A stretch of 21,757 bases of DNA from JAQVWU01 sp964628455 (GTDB lineage Bacteria; Bacillota; Clostridia; Oscillospirales; CAG-272), in the NCBI GenBank assembly GCA_964628455.1, contig CAZVPD010000052.1, positions 1-21,757 on the forward strand. The letters run 5' to 3'. The position numbers were made by a program, and so were the translations under genes. Positions within the stretch are counted from its first letter, which is position 1. Each line of letters starts with the position of its first letter. This document shows, piece by piece, positions 8,264 through 15,431 of the stretch. Under the pieces are notes generated by a model that saw only the letters and a program-made list of their open reading frames with translations, had not been told where the DNA came from and made no database searches.

Positions 8264-10318
8264 TTACAATGACTGATTATACGCTTCGTTATAAAAATAT
8301 AATTGGCTGTCGAACGGTTCGCTGTCCGTAATGACATGCTCGTATTCGCCGTTTGTACAGAGTATACTGCGCTTTACATTGTCACGCAGCATAAACTCGG
8401 TCATCTCATACAGCTCATCCGCGATTTTTTGATCATAAACAGGTGCAAGGATTTCGATGCGGCGCGTTGTATTTCGTGTCATGAAATCGGCTGAACCGAT
8501 ATAGATTTTTCTGACTGGGTCCCGTCCGAAGATAAAGATACGGGAGTGCTCCAAAAATCGTCCGACAATACTGTAAACCCTGATGTTATCCGTAAGTCCC
8601 GCAACACCCGGCTGCAGACAACAAATTCCTCGGATGATAAGATCGATATGCACACCCGCCTGAGAAGCCAGGGCAAGTTCCTCGATAATATCTTTGTCTG
8701 TCATGCTGTTCATCTTTAAGCGGATATAACCTTCGGGACCCTTTTCCGCCTCATCGTCTATAAGTCTGATTATATTGTTTTTCAGGCTGTACGGAGCAAC
8801 CAGCAAATGTTTATAATTTGTCTCGTTTAATCCGAGAGTTATGCTTGTAAAAAAGCTGACTGCGTCTGCGCAGATACCCGGATCGGCCGTTATGATACCT
8901 ACATCCGTATAAATCCTTGCGGTCTTTTCATTGTAATTACCTGTTCCGATATGGGCCATATATTTAATGACATCATCGGTTTTGCGTGTGATCAGAGTGA
9001 TTTTCGAGTGTATTTTCAAACCTTCGATCCCGTATAGTATGTTGCATCCGGCTTCCTCAAGACGTCTCGACCAGTTAATGTTGTTGCTCTCGTCAAACCG
9101 TGCTTTCAGTTCGACAACCGCCGTCACTTCTTTTCCGTTTTCCGCTGCGTGACGCAATATGTTTACAACTTCCGATGTGTTTGATAACCGGTAAAGTGTG
9201 ATTTTGATGCTTAATGTGTCATCGTCGTCTGCAGCTTCCTCTAGCAGTTTCAGGTACGGTTTCATGCTGTAATATGGGAATGACAGGAAAATATCATGTT
9301 TTTCGGCTTCTTCGGTCAATGATTTAAACGGATTGAAATCCCGTCTGTACTGAGGCGTCAAGGGGGTGTAAAACAACAGGGAATTATTTCCGAAATCAGG
9401 CTGAAGCCGTTCCTCGAGAGAAAACACATAATTCATGTCAGGCGGTGTTTCCGAAACAAAACACTGCATTTCATCCAGAGATAAACGTTCGGCAACGTAT
9501 TTTATAAGCTTATTGCTTTTTCTGTATGCGCCCGAATAATACTCGAGGCGTATCGGCGTGAGTTTATCGCGTTTTTTAATGATTGCGTCAATATAATTAC
9601 GGTAATCGACGTCATCGTCCGAAAAATTATCCTCTACTTCAATATCGGCATTCCGTGTGATTTTTATAACCGCACGCGCAAGTGTTTTATAATGCTGAAA
9701 TATATCGGCGGCGTATTTTAAAATGATCTCTTCGGCAAGCAGGTATGAGATTTTTTCATCCTCGGGGGGAAGAAAGACAATCCGCTTGACGGCAGCAGAC
9801 AAAGGGATTATTCCGTAACTGTTTTTTTCTTTATTTTTCAAAATGACAAAAATATATAACTTTTTATTCTCTATATTCGGAAAAGGGTGTTTTGCATCGA
9901 TGATCTGCGGAGATAACAGGGGAAATATTTCGCGTTTATAATATTTTTTTATAAATCGCATTTCTGCGGGAGACAGTTCTTTAATTTCCCGGTGACAAAT
10001 GCCTTTTTCGGATAGTTTATTTCTGACATTCTTAAAATACACATCTCGAAGAGGATAAAGCGGACGGGTATTGCAAAAAATCGCATCAAACTGTTCTTTT
10101 GATGACATCGATGTTTTGTTATCGGGTATATCATCGGCAAGAAGAGACCGGTCATACATACTCCCTGCTCTGACCATAAAAAATTCATCAAGATTCGACG
10201 TGAAGATCGTTATGAATTTCAAATGCTCGAATTCGGGAACAGAAGGGGCCTGAGATTCTTCCAAAACACGTTTATTGAACTTTAACCAGGAAAGTTCCCG
10301 ATTTATATAAATATTCAT
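8264..10318 (-). CDS. ppk1: Polyphosphate kinase 1
   Basis: Makes long-chain polyphosphate from ATP, reversibly, through a phosphohistidine intermediate. The 684 residues match the normal PPK1 size and hold all four domains: the N-terminal helical domain (INRELSWLKFN, then SNLDEFFMVR at 41-50), the head domain, and the two phospholipase-D-like catalytic domains. The autophosphorylated His is His437 in GLKIHSKITLI and the second essential His is His591 in FLEHSRIFIF. The nucleotide-site stretch GTGNYNEKTARIYTDVG (458-474) and the late SADFMTRNTTRR are present. It follows ppx by 13 bp with only a weak ribosome site, suggesting coupling to ppx translation, and precedes the methyltransferase by 16 bp. 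Confidence 0.96.
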   Translation of the reverse strand: MNIYINRELSWLKFNKRVLEESQAPSVPEFEHLKFITIFTSNLDEFFMVRAGSMYDRSLLADDIPDNKTSMSSKEQFDAIFCNTRPLYPLRDVYFKNVRNKLSEKGICHREIKELSPAEMRFIKKYYKREIFPLLSPQIIDAKHPFPNIENKKLYIFVILKNKEKNSYGIIPLSAAVKRIVFLPPEDEKISYLLAEEIILKYAADIFQHYKTLARAVIKITRNADIEVEDNFSDDDVDYRNYIDAIIKKRDKLTPIRLEYYSGAYRKSNKLIKYVAERLSLDEMQCFVSETPPDMNYVFSLEERLQPDFGNNSLLFYTPLTPQYRRDFNPFKSLTEEAEKHDIFLSFPYYSMKPYLKLLEEAADDDDTLSIKITLYRLSNTSEVVNILRHAAENGKEVTAVVELKARFDESNNINWSRRLEEAGCNILYGIEGLKIHSKITLITRKTDDVIKYMAHIGTGNYNEKTARIYTDVGIITADPGICADAVSFFTSITLGLNETNYKHLLVAPYSLKNNIIRLIDDEAEKGPEGYIRLKMNSMTDKDIIEELALASQAGVHIDLIIRGICCLQPGVAGLTDNIRVYSIVGRFLEHSRIFIFGRDPVRKIYIGSADFMTRNTTRRIEILAPVYDQKIADELYEMTEFMLRDNVKRSILCTNGEYEHVITDSEPFDSQLYFYNEAYNQSL

Positions 10319-10331
10319 CAGTCGATACCCG

Positions 10332-11246
10332 TTATTGCTTCATTATTTGCCGGATCAAGTAACCCTCGCGTATTCCGGTCGGTGAAATGAAAATGCTTTT
10401 AGTTTCGGCGAATTTTAAAACACGGATGAATAAATAAATACCGGGGATGAAGGTGTGCAGTCTGTCCGGAATGATCCGGACAAGTGCCTTTATAGTATCT
10501 TCTCCCGATTTGCTTATAAATTCGAAAACATCTTTTAGCTCATCAAACGTCATGCTGCAAACCGTTTCATTCGCTTTGTCATGGAACAATAAGCTGTGCA
10601 GCCTCCCGATTGCCCGGGCGGTTCCGCCGACGAGATAGGCCGTATCACCGTAATTTTTCAGCCAGCGGATTTCCGCGATCCGGCGGTCGACATATGATTT
10701 TATCGATTGCAATTCTTCTTTAAGGGGAAGGATGGCGCTGACGTATTTATTGTAAAGTGAAAGGCATCCGAAAGGAACACTCAGGGCACGGACGGCAAGA
10801 CCGTCGACAAATCCCAGCAGTTCCATGCTTCCTCCCCCCATGTCAACCATAAAACCGCTTTTGATTTTGTCGCCGAAACTCAGTTTTAATCCTTCAAAAC
10901 TCAGCAAAGCTTCGCTTTCACCGCCGATCATTTCGATTTCGATGCCGAGATCACGCACAGGCGACAGAACATCCTTTTTATTATCAATATTTCGGAAGCT
11001 TGCCGTGGCAAAATAGAAATTTTTATCACACATGATGTTTTCGGCAATATTTTTAAAATTTGATAAAACTTCGATTAACCTGAATATGCCGTCATCGGAC
11101 AGAATACGGTGATTGATATAATTCAGCAGACCGGTATTATCGTATTCCGTTAATATTTTCCTGAAAGCCGACGGGTTGTTTTCATCGACATCGTAAATAT
11201 TCATCCGGACAGTATTGGACCCTATGTCTATAACCGCATAACGCAT
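10332..11246 (-). CDS. ppx: Ppx/GppA-family exopolyphosphatase, short form
   Basis: Releases phosphate from polyphosphate ends, or acts on pppGpp; the two activities cannot be separated by sequence here. I start it at the ATG at 11244-11246 (304 residues), preceded by GGAGAAAAGAG, because MRYAVIDIGSNTVRM is the standard family beginning; an in-frame ATG 60 bp upstream would add 20 residues of leader. It has both lobes of the actin-like fold: DIGSNT (7-12), the catalytic Glu region GGESEA (108-113), the phosphate loop VDMGGGSMEL (134-143), VGGTARA (207-213) and the closing ISPTGIREGYL (287-297). It ends after the phosphatase domain and lacks the HD-like extension of long forms. First gene of the operon with ppk1; the pair sets polyphosphate level. 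Confidence 0.92.
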   Translation of the reverse strand: MRYAVIDIGSNTVRMNIYDVDENNPSAFRKILTEYDNTGLLNYINHRILSDDGIFRLIEVLSNFKNIAENIMCDKNFYFATASFRNIDNKKDVLSPVRDLGIEIEMIGGESEALLSFEGLKLSFGDKIKSGFMVDMGGGSMELLGFVDGLAVRALSVPFGCLSLYNKYVSAILPLKEELQSIKSYVDRRIAEIRWLKNYGDTAYLVGGTARAIGRLHSLLFHDKANETVCSMTFDELKDVFEFISKSGEDTIKALVRIIPDRLHTFIPGIYLFIRVLKFAETKSIFISPTGIREGYLIRQIMKQ

Positions 11247-11282
11247 TTGATTTCTCTTTTCTCCGACTGTAAAAACAGATTC

Positions 11283-11302
11283 CGTTTCGTGTCGGCGAAA
11301 CG
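11283..11302. repeat. 7-bp inverted repeat in the ppx leader
   Basis: CGTTTCG (11283-11289) and CGAAACG (11296-11302) are perfect inverted arms around a 6-nt loop. They lie between the candidate ppx promoter and its ribosome site, about 40 bp before the start codon. Could be an operator or an RNA hairpin; no U-tract follows. Confidence 0.4.
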
Positions 11303-11346
11303 TCAACCGATTTTTCCGCAGAATATTTATAAATATTTATATGATT

Positions 11347-11375
11347 ATTATAAACAAAAACCGCATGAAATTCAA
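11347..11375 (-). promoter_or_regulatory. Candidate sigma-A promoter of the ppx-ppk1-methyltransferase operon
   Basis: On the minus strand, TTGAAT (complement of 11370-11375), a 17-bp spacer and a perfect TATAAT (complement of 11347-11352). This would give a leader of roughly 90 nt containing the 7-bp inverted repeat. Confidence 0.6.
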
Positions 11376-11421
11376 CACTTTATTTATTTTCTTTTTTTTA
11401 TCTTTTTATAGGATAATTCGC

Positions 11422-11449
11422 TTGACAAATCAGATGCAGGTGTTAAAAT
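11422..11449 (+). promoter_or_regulatory. Sigma-A promoter of the SDR / URO-D-like operon
   Basis: Perfect TTGACA at 11422-11427, 16-bp spacer, TAAAAT at 11444-11449, about 40 bp upstream of the SDR start. The -10 box is centred within the palindrome described separately. Confidence 0.72.
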
Positions 11450-11454
11450 ACCTG
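11437..11454. promoter_or_regulatory. Palindromic operator candidate over the SDR -10 box
   Basis: The 18 bases CAGGTGTTAAAATACCTG form an imperfect palindrome: arms CAGGT/ACCTG plus inner TT/AA match, 14 of 18 positions symmetric. It covers the -10 hexamer, the typical place for a dimeric repressor to block polymerase. The regulator is not in the window. Confidence 0.5.
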
Positions 11455-11489
11455 TAAAGGATAAAAAACGGATAAAGTATGAGGTTCTT

Positions 11490-12197
11490 ATGTTCAGGAA
11501 TAAAATAGCAGCAGTGACAGGCGGAGCCCGGGGAATCGGCAAAACCATCTGTGACCGCTTCAAAAGCGAAGGTGCCGAGGTCTGCATTATAGATAAAATC
11601 GCGAATGATTATTATACGGGAGACATCACCGATGAGAAAACGCTCCGTTTATTTGCGGAAAAAGTCATCCTGCAATTCGGTAAAATCGATTACCTGATCA
11701 ACAATGCCTGTGTTTCTTTTGGCGGGATAGAAAATTGCTCGTTTGATGAATTTAATTATGTATTGAAAACAGGTGTGGCCGCACCTTTTATGCTTGCAAA
11801 ACTATTTAAAAACCATTTCGGCGAAGATGCCTGTATTATTAACATTTCATCCAGCCGCGACCGGATGAGCCAACCTAATACAGAAAGTTATACTGCCGCT
11901 AAAGGCGGAATATCGGCTTTGACTCATGCTCTTGCGGTGAGTTTGGCAGGAAAAGTAAGGGTAAATTCGATCTCTCCCGGTTGGATCGATACAACAGGCA
12001 GTGATTTTCCGGATGAAGATAAGAAGCAGCATCCTGCAGGCAGAATCGGAAAACCGGAGGACATTGCAGAAATGGTTTTGTTTCTCTGCAGCGAAAAAGC
12101 AGGATTTATAACGGGTGAAAACATTGCGGTAGACGGAGGAATGACAAAACTGATGATTTATCACAACGACTGCGGATGGAAATACGACGGCAGATAA
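11490..12197 (+). CDS. Short-chain dehydrogenase/reductase (classical SDR)
   Basis: A 235-residue NAD(P)-dependent oxidoreductase of the classical SDR type. The cofactor loop TGGARGIG is at residues 10-17, NNAC at 71-74, and the catalytic set is Ser in ISSSRD (120-122), Tyr134 and Lys138 (SYTAAKGG), followed by NSISPGWIDT and the C-terminal GENIAVDGGM. The Asn of the Asn-Ser-Tyr-Lys tetrad, normally in ‘V-x-x-N’, appears replaced near residue 95 (VLKTGVAAPF). An Asp at 35 at the end of the second strand suggests NAD rather than NADP. The start has GAGG 6 bases upstream. The substrate cannot be told. It is cotranscribed with the URO-D-like gene 49 bp downstream, and its own promoter carries a palindrome. 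Confidence 0.9.
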   Translation: MFRNKIAAVTGGARGIGKTICDRFKSEGAEVCIIDKIANDYYTGDITDEKTLRLFAEKVILQFGKIDYLINNACVSFGGIENCSFDEFNYVLKTGVAAPFMLAKLFKNHFGEDACIINISSSRDRMSQPNTESYTAAKGGISALTHALAVSLAGKVRVNSISPGWIDTTGSDFPDEDKKQHPAGRIGKPEDIAEMVLFLCSEKAGFITGENIAVDGGMTKLMIYHNDCGWKYDGR

Positions 12198-12246
12198 ACA
12201 TATAAACAGGTTATGTCCCGTCAGGACCGATAGAAGGGGGAGCCGA

Positions 12247-13347
12247 ATGAATTACAGAGAAAGATTTGCAAAAACGATCAGTCATTTGAAAGCAGACCGG
12301 GTGCCGGTTGATTTCTGCGGAACCACACTGACAGGCTGCCATCCCGCAGTAATAAAGGAACTGGCGGGATATTTTTCGATAAGCGCATCCGATATTTATT
12401 CCGCGGAAGAACAGATCCAGCGCAGATTCGGCTGTGATTTCAGACGCGTCGGGTGTCTTTTCGAACCTGAAAGCAATTATCTCGATAAAAGCAGGATATC
12501 ACAGGGAATATATACCGACAGCTGGGGTATTACCAGAAAACATCACGGTCTGTATTGGGATATCGTACAAAATCCTTTTAAAAATCTGGATCTGGCAGAT
12601 ATAACCGGCTATCAATGGCCTTCGGTTTCGGGAATCAGTAAAAAAACGATCCGTGATTTAAAAGAAAAAGCAAAACAATTGTATTATGATACAGATTATG
12701 TTGTTGTCGGAGAACACCCGGTATACGGATTCTTTGAACTCGGCTGCTGGATGTTCGGATATGAGGATTTCCTTTACAGAATCATCGCGGAACCGGAAAC
12801 CACATCATGGTTTTTCAACAGGTTTTATTCGTATGTAAAAGATATCAACGAGCTTTATTACAGTGCGGTCGGCGAATATATCCATCTTACAACAAGCGGT
12901 GACGATTTCGGGATGCAGAACGGACCTTTTATGTCGCCCGATACTTTCAGAAAAACCATAAAACCATGGTATGAAAAAAGAATAAAGGACGTGAAACAGT
13001 ATACAAACGCAAAGTATTTTCATCATTCGTGCGGCTCTGTCTACAGACTGATCGGAGACATTGCCGATATGGGTGTCGATATTTTAAATCCCGTTCAGCC
13101 CGGAGCTTTTGAAATGGAGCCTGAAAGATTAAAGGCAGATTACGGAGACAGAATGATTTTCTGGGGCGGGATCGATGAGCAGAATTTATTGTCTCACGGT
13201 AAAACCGAACAGGTCCGCAGCGAAGTGAAGCGAATCATCGGTGTGATGAATGTAAACGGGGGTTATATACTTTCTGCTTCCCATAATATTCAGCCCGATG
13301 TGCCGGCGGAAAATATTATAACAATGTTTTCTGCAGCTTTAAATTGA
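12247..13347 (+). CDS. Uroporphyrinogen decarboxylase-like protein (MtaA/CmuA-type)
   Basis: A 366-residue TIM-barrel protein of the URO-D superfamily, with an AGGGGG ribosome site. The HSCG motif (His260-Cys262) is the His/Cys pair that binds zinc in the MtaA/CmuA/MtbA corrinoid:coenzyme methyltransferases and is not used by true HemE. A late GGYILSASHNIQPDVP (338-353) supplies another conserved His. The N-terminus (MNYRERF … RVPVDF) is typical of the large group of ‘uroporphyrinogen-III decarboxylase-like’ clostridial proteins. True HemE is unlikely: its conserved N-terminal Arg/Asp substrate motifs are not recognised and no haem genes are nearby. Methyl transfer, or a carbohydrate/aromatic catabolic role with the SDR, is inference. 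No corrinoid protein gene is adjacent. Confidence 0.82.
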   Translation: MNYRERFAKTISHLKADRVPVDFCGTTLTGCHPAVIKELAGYFSISASDIYSAEEQIQRRFGCDFRRVGCLFEPESNYLDKSRISQGIYTDSWGITRKHHGLYWDIVQNPFKNLDLADITGYQWPSVSGISKKTIRDLKEKAKQLYYDTDYVVVGEHPVYGFFELGCWMFGYEDFLYRIIAEPETTSWFFNRFYSYVKDINELYYSAVGEYIHLTTSGDDFGMQNGPFMSPDTFRKTIKPWYEKRIKDVKQYTNAKYFHHSCGSVYRLIGDIADMGVDILNPVQPGAFEMEPERLKADYGDRMIFWGGIDEQNLLSHGKTEQVRSEVKRIIGVMNVNGGYILSASHNIQPDVPAENIITMFSAALN

Positions 13348-13387
13348 TTCAGTACATCCGCGAAAAACAATCGGTCGGTAAAATTAA

Positions 13388-13422
13388 AAACAAGCGCAGC
13401 ATACCTGAAGCTCCGCTTGTTT
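13388..13422. terminator. Bidirectional intrinsic terminator between URO-D-like and ABC-F genes
   Basis: AAACAAGCG (13388-13396) pairs with CGCTTGTTT (13414-13422); after one C·C mismatch, AGC pairs with GCT, leaving a 9-nt loop. On the plus strand ATTTTGT follows; on the minus strand TTTTTAATTT follows. It sits between two convergent stop codons, so it can serve both genes. Confidence 0.8.
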
Positions 13423-13432
13423 ATTTTGTACT

Positions 13433-15037
13433 TTATTGACTGCTTTTCAATGCACCCGAATATTCGATGTATTCATCGAATGTGGTTATCCTGTCGATCA
13501 CCGTGTCGCTTCTGATTTCAATGATTCTGTTGGCAATCGTCTGAATAAACTGATGATCGTATGATGCAAACAGCAGCACGCCTTTAAAATCTGTCAGCCC
13601 GTTGTTTACAGCCGTGATCGACTCGAGATCCAGATGATTTGTCGGCTGATCCAGTATCAGTACATTCGCTCCGCATAACATCATTTTGGAAAACATGCAG
13701 CGGACTCTTTCACCGCCCGATAAGACATTTACCGGTTTCAGAACATCATCACCCGAGAAAAGCATCCGCCCCAAAAATCCTCGCAGATATGTTTCCGTTA
13801 TATCTTTTGAATATCGTTCGAGCCACTTTAATATACTTAATTCACAACCGTCAAAATAACCCGAATTATCTTTTGGAAAATAAGCCTGAGAAGTGCTTAC
13901 CCCCCACTTGAAGGATCCGGAATCCGGTTCGATTTCACCGGCGAGTATTTTAAACAGTGTTGTTACGGATACTTCGTTCCCGCTGATAAATGCGATTTTA
14001 TCGTTGCTGCCGACCCGGAACGATATGTTTTTCAAAACCTGTTCACCGTTGACCGTTTTGCAGATATTTTCTGCCGTCAGTATATCTTTCCCCAACTCTC
14101 TGGCGATTTGAAATCCTATAAACGGATATTTCCTGGATGACTGGGGAAGATCCTCCAGATTTAATTTTTCAAGTAACTTTTTTCGGGAAGTAGCTTGTTT
14201 GGCTTTTGATTTGTTGGCTGAAAATCTTTCGATAAAGCTTTTCAGTTCCTTTGCTTTTTCTTCGTCTTTTTTATTCTGGTCACGCTTCATTTTTTGAATC
14301 ATCTGGCTGGATTCATACCAGAAATCATAATTCCCGACATAAACATGGATTTCGGAATAATCGATATCAACGATATGCGTGCAGACCGTATTTAAAAATT
14401 GCCTGTCGTGAGAAACGACCAAAACCGTTCCCGGAAAATCCAGTAAATAATTTTCGAGCCATTCGATGGACGCAATATCGAGATTATTGGTAGGTTCGTC
14501 CATAAGCAGTATATCGGGTGAGCCGAACAAAGCCTGTGCAAGCAGAACTTTGACTTTTTGTTTGCCGTCCAGTTCATTCATCCGGGTATAAAGCAGTCCG
14601 ATATCCACTCCGAGCCCGGCCAGAATTTTGGACGCTTCGGATTCTGCTTCCCAGCCGTTAAGCTTATTGAATTCATCTTCAAGTTCGGAAACCAGGATAC
14701 CGTCTTCATCGGAAAAATTTTCTTTATTGTAGATCGACTCTTTTTGAAGTATGATTTCATATAAACGCGGATTTCCTTTTATGATCGTATCGAGAACGGA
14801 AAATTCATCGAAAATATAATGATTTTGTTCCAATACCGACATCCGGGTATTTTTTTTAATATCAATATTACCTGTTGAAGCGGTAAGTTTGCCCGACAGG
14901 ATTTTTAAAAAAGTAGATTTACCCGCGCCGTTGGCTCCGATAATTCCGTAGCAGTTGCCCTCGGTAAACTGCAGGTCGCAATGAGCGAATAAATCGGTTC
15001 CCGAAAAATTCAGACTTAAATTGGTTACACTGATCAT
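13433..15037 (-). CDS. ABC-F ATPase (YbiT/YkpA-type) with a degenerate second nucleotide site
   Basis: A 534-residue soluble protein with two ABC domains and no membrane segments, the ABC-F layout of ribosome-associated translation factors. Domain 1 is intact: Walker A GANGAGKST with Lys40, Walker B LLMDEPTNNLD with Glu181, and switch His210 (VVSHD). The interdomain linker (about 243-305) is basic and helical, as expected for the P-site tRNA interaction motif. Domain 2 keeps the signature LSGGE (439-443) and WGVSTSQAYFPKDNSGYF, typical of the YbiT/YkpA group. However, its Walker A Lys is Val358 (SGNEVSVTT), its catalytic Glu is Gln464 (LILDQPTNHLD), and its switch His is Tyr493 (ASYDHQF). Domain 1's signature is LDGKQ, also weak. 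The ribosome site before the ATG is poor. It is a single-gene unit with its own promoter. Confidence 0.92.
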   Translation of the reverse strand: MISVTNLSLNFSGTDLFAHCDLQFTEGNCYGIIGANGAGKSTFLKILSGKLTASTGNIDIKKNTRMSVLEQNHYIFDEFSVLDTIIKGNPRLYEIILQKESIYNKENFSDEDGILVSELEDEFNKLNGWEAESEASKILAGLGVDIGLLYTRMNELDGKQKVKVLLAQALFGSPDILLMDEPTNNLDIASIEWLENYLLDFPGTVLVVSHDRQFLNTVCTHIVDIDYSEIHVYVGNYDFWYESSQMIQKMKRDQNKKDEEKAKELKSFIERFSANKSKAKQATSRKKLLEKLNLEDLPQSSRKYPFIGFQIARELGKDILTAENICKTVNGEQVLKNISFRVGSNDKIAFISGNEVSVTTLFKILAGEIEPDSGSFKWGVSTSQAYFPKDNSGYFDGCELSILKWLERYSKDITETYLRGFLGRMLFSGDDVLKPVNVLSGGERVRCMFSKMMLCGANVLILDQPTNHLDLESITAVNNGLTDFKGVLLFASYDHQFIQTIANRIIEIRSDTVIDRITTFDEYIEYSGALKSSQ

Positions 15038-15094
15038 TTATGATATTATATCCCGTATTTCCTTTATTTTTTTATTAAAATATAATCGCATCCG

Positions 15095-15123
15095 ATTATA
15101 TCACATATCTTAAAAACAAACAA
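15095..15123 (-). promoter_or_regulatory. Candidate sigma-A promoter of the ABC-F gene
   Basis: On the minus strand, TTGTTT (complement of 15118-15123), 17-bp spacer, perfect TATAAT (complement of 15095-15100), giving an AT-rich leader of about 50 nt. Confidence 0.58.
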
Positions 15124-15265
15124 CAAGATAAAACGCAAATCATATTATCAATCTGTAAATATCGCCGTTTATATTACAGAATAAAAAAAGCTGACCGAAA
15201 CTGTCGTGCAAGAAACCGAATACGGAGATGTTTTTTATATACCGGATTATAAAACCGGCAGTTGC

Positions 15266-15328
15266 AAAAAAAGGCCGGTGTGTTTTCAGCCGGAACGTTC
15301 TTCAGTTCCGGCTGATGGAGCGCCGGCC
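15266..15328 (-). terminator. Strong intrinsic terminator of the solute-binding protein / glycosidase unit
   Basis: A perfect 10-bp stem (CAGCCGGAAC 15287-15296 with GTTCCGGCTG 15305-15314, 8-nt loop) sits inside a second stem (GGCCGG 15273-15278 with CCGGCC 15323-15328), separated by an internal loop of about 6-8 nt per side. On the minus strand seven T follow directly (A-run 15266-15272). It lies about 105 bp past the glycosidase stop. Confidence 0.85.
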
Positions 15329-15431
15329 GCGTATTTATTTACACGGGGTATTTGAAAACCATTTATGGATTTTAAAATATACATATACAGTTTATCGCTT
15401 AAGATCCACAACCGGATTCTGTAATTCCGGT

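Larger units (their letters stand above)
15038..15431. other. 394-bp intergenic region between the ABC-F and glycosidase genes
   Basis: Holds the ABC-F promoter (15095-15123) and the terminator of the solute-binding protein/glycosidase unit (15273-15328). A 7-bp inverted repeat, AACCGGA/TCCGGTT (15410-15416 and 15426-15432), abuts the glycosidase stop and has no T-run. I see no convincing coding sequence or known RNA; the open frames here lack ribosome sites and run through the hairpin. Confidence 0.6.

Noticed and set aside
12247..13347. Genuine HemE (uroporphyrinogen decarboxylase)
   Set aside because: The HSCG motif and overall pattern fit the methyltransferase-like branch; no haem pathway neighbours.
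13433..15037. ABC-F gene as a pseudogene because of the lost site-2 residues
   Set aside because: The 534-codon frame is intact, the promoter and terminator are good, and NBD1 and the NBD2 signature are conserved.
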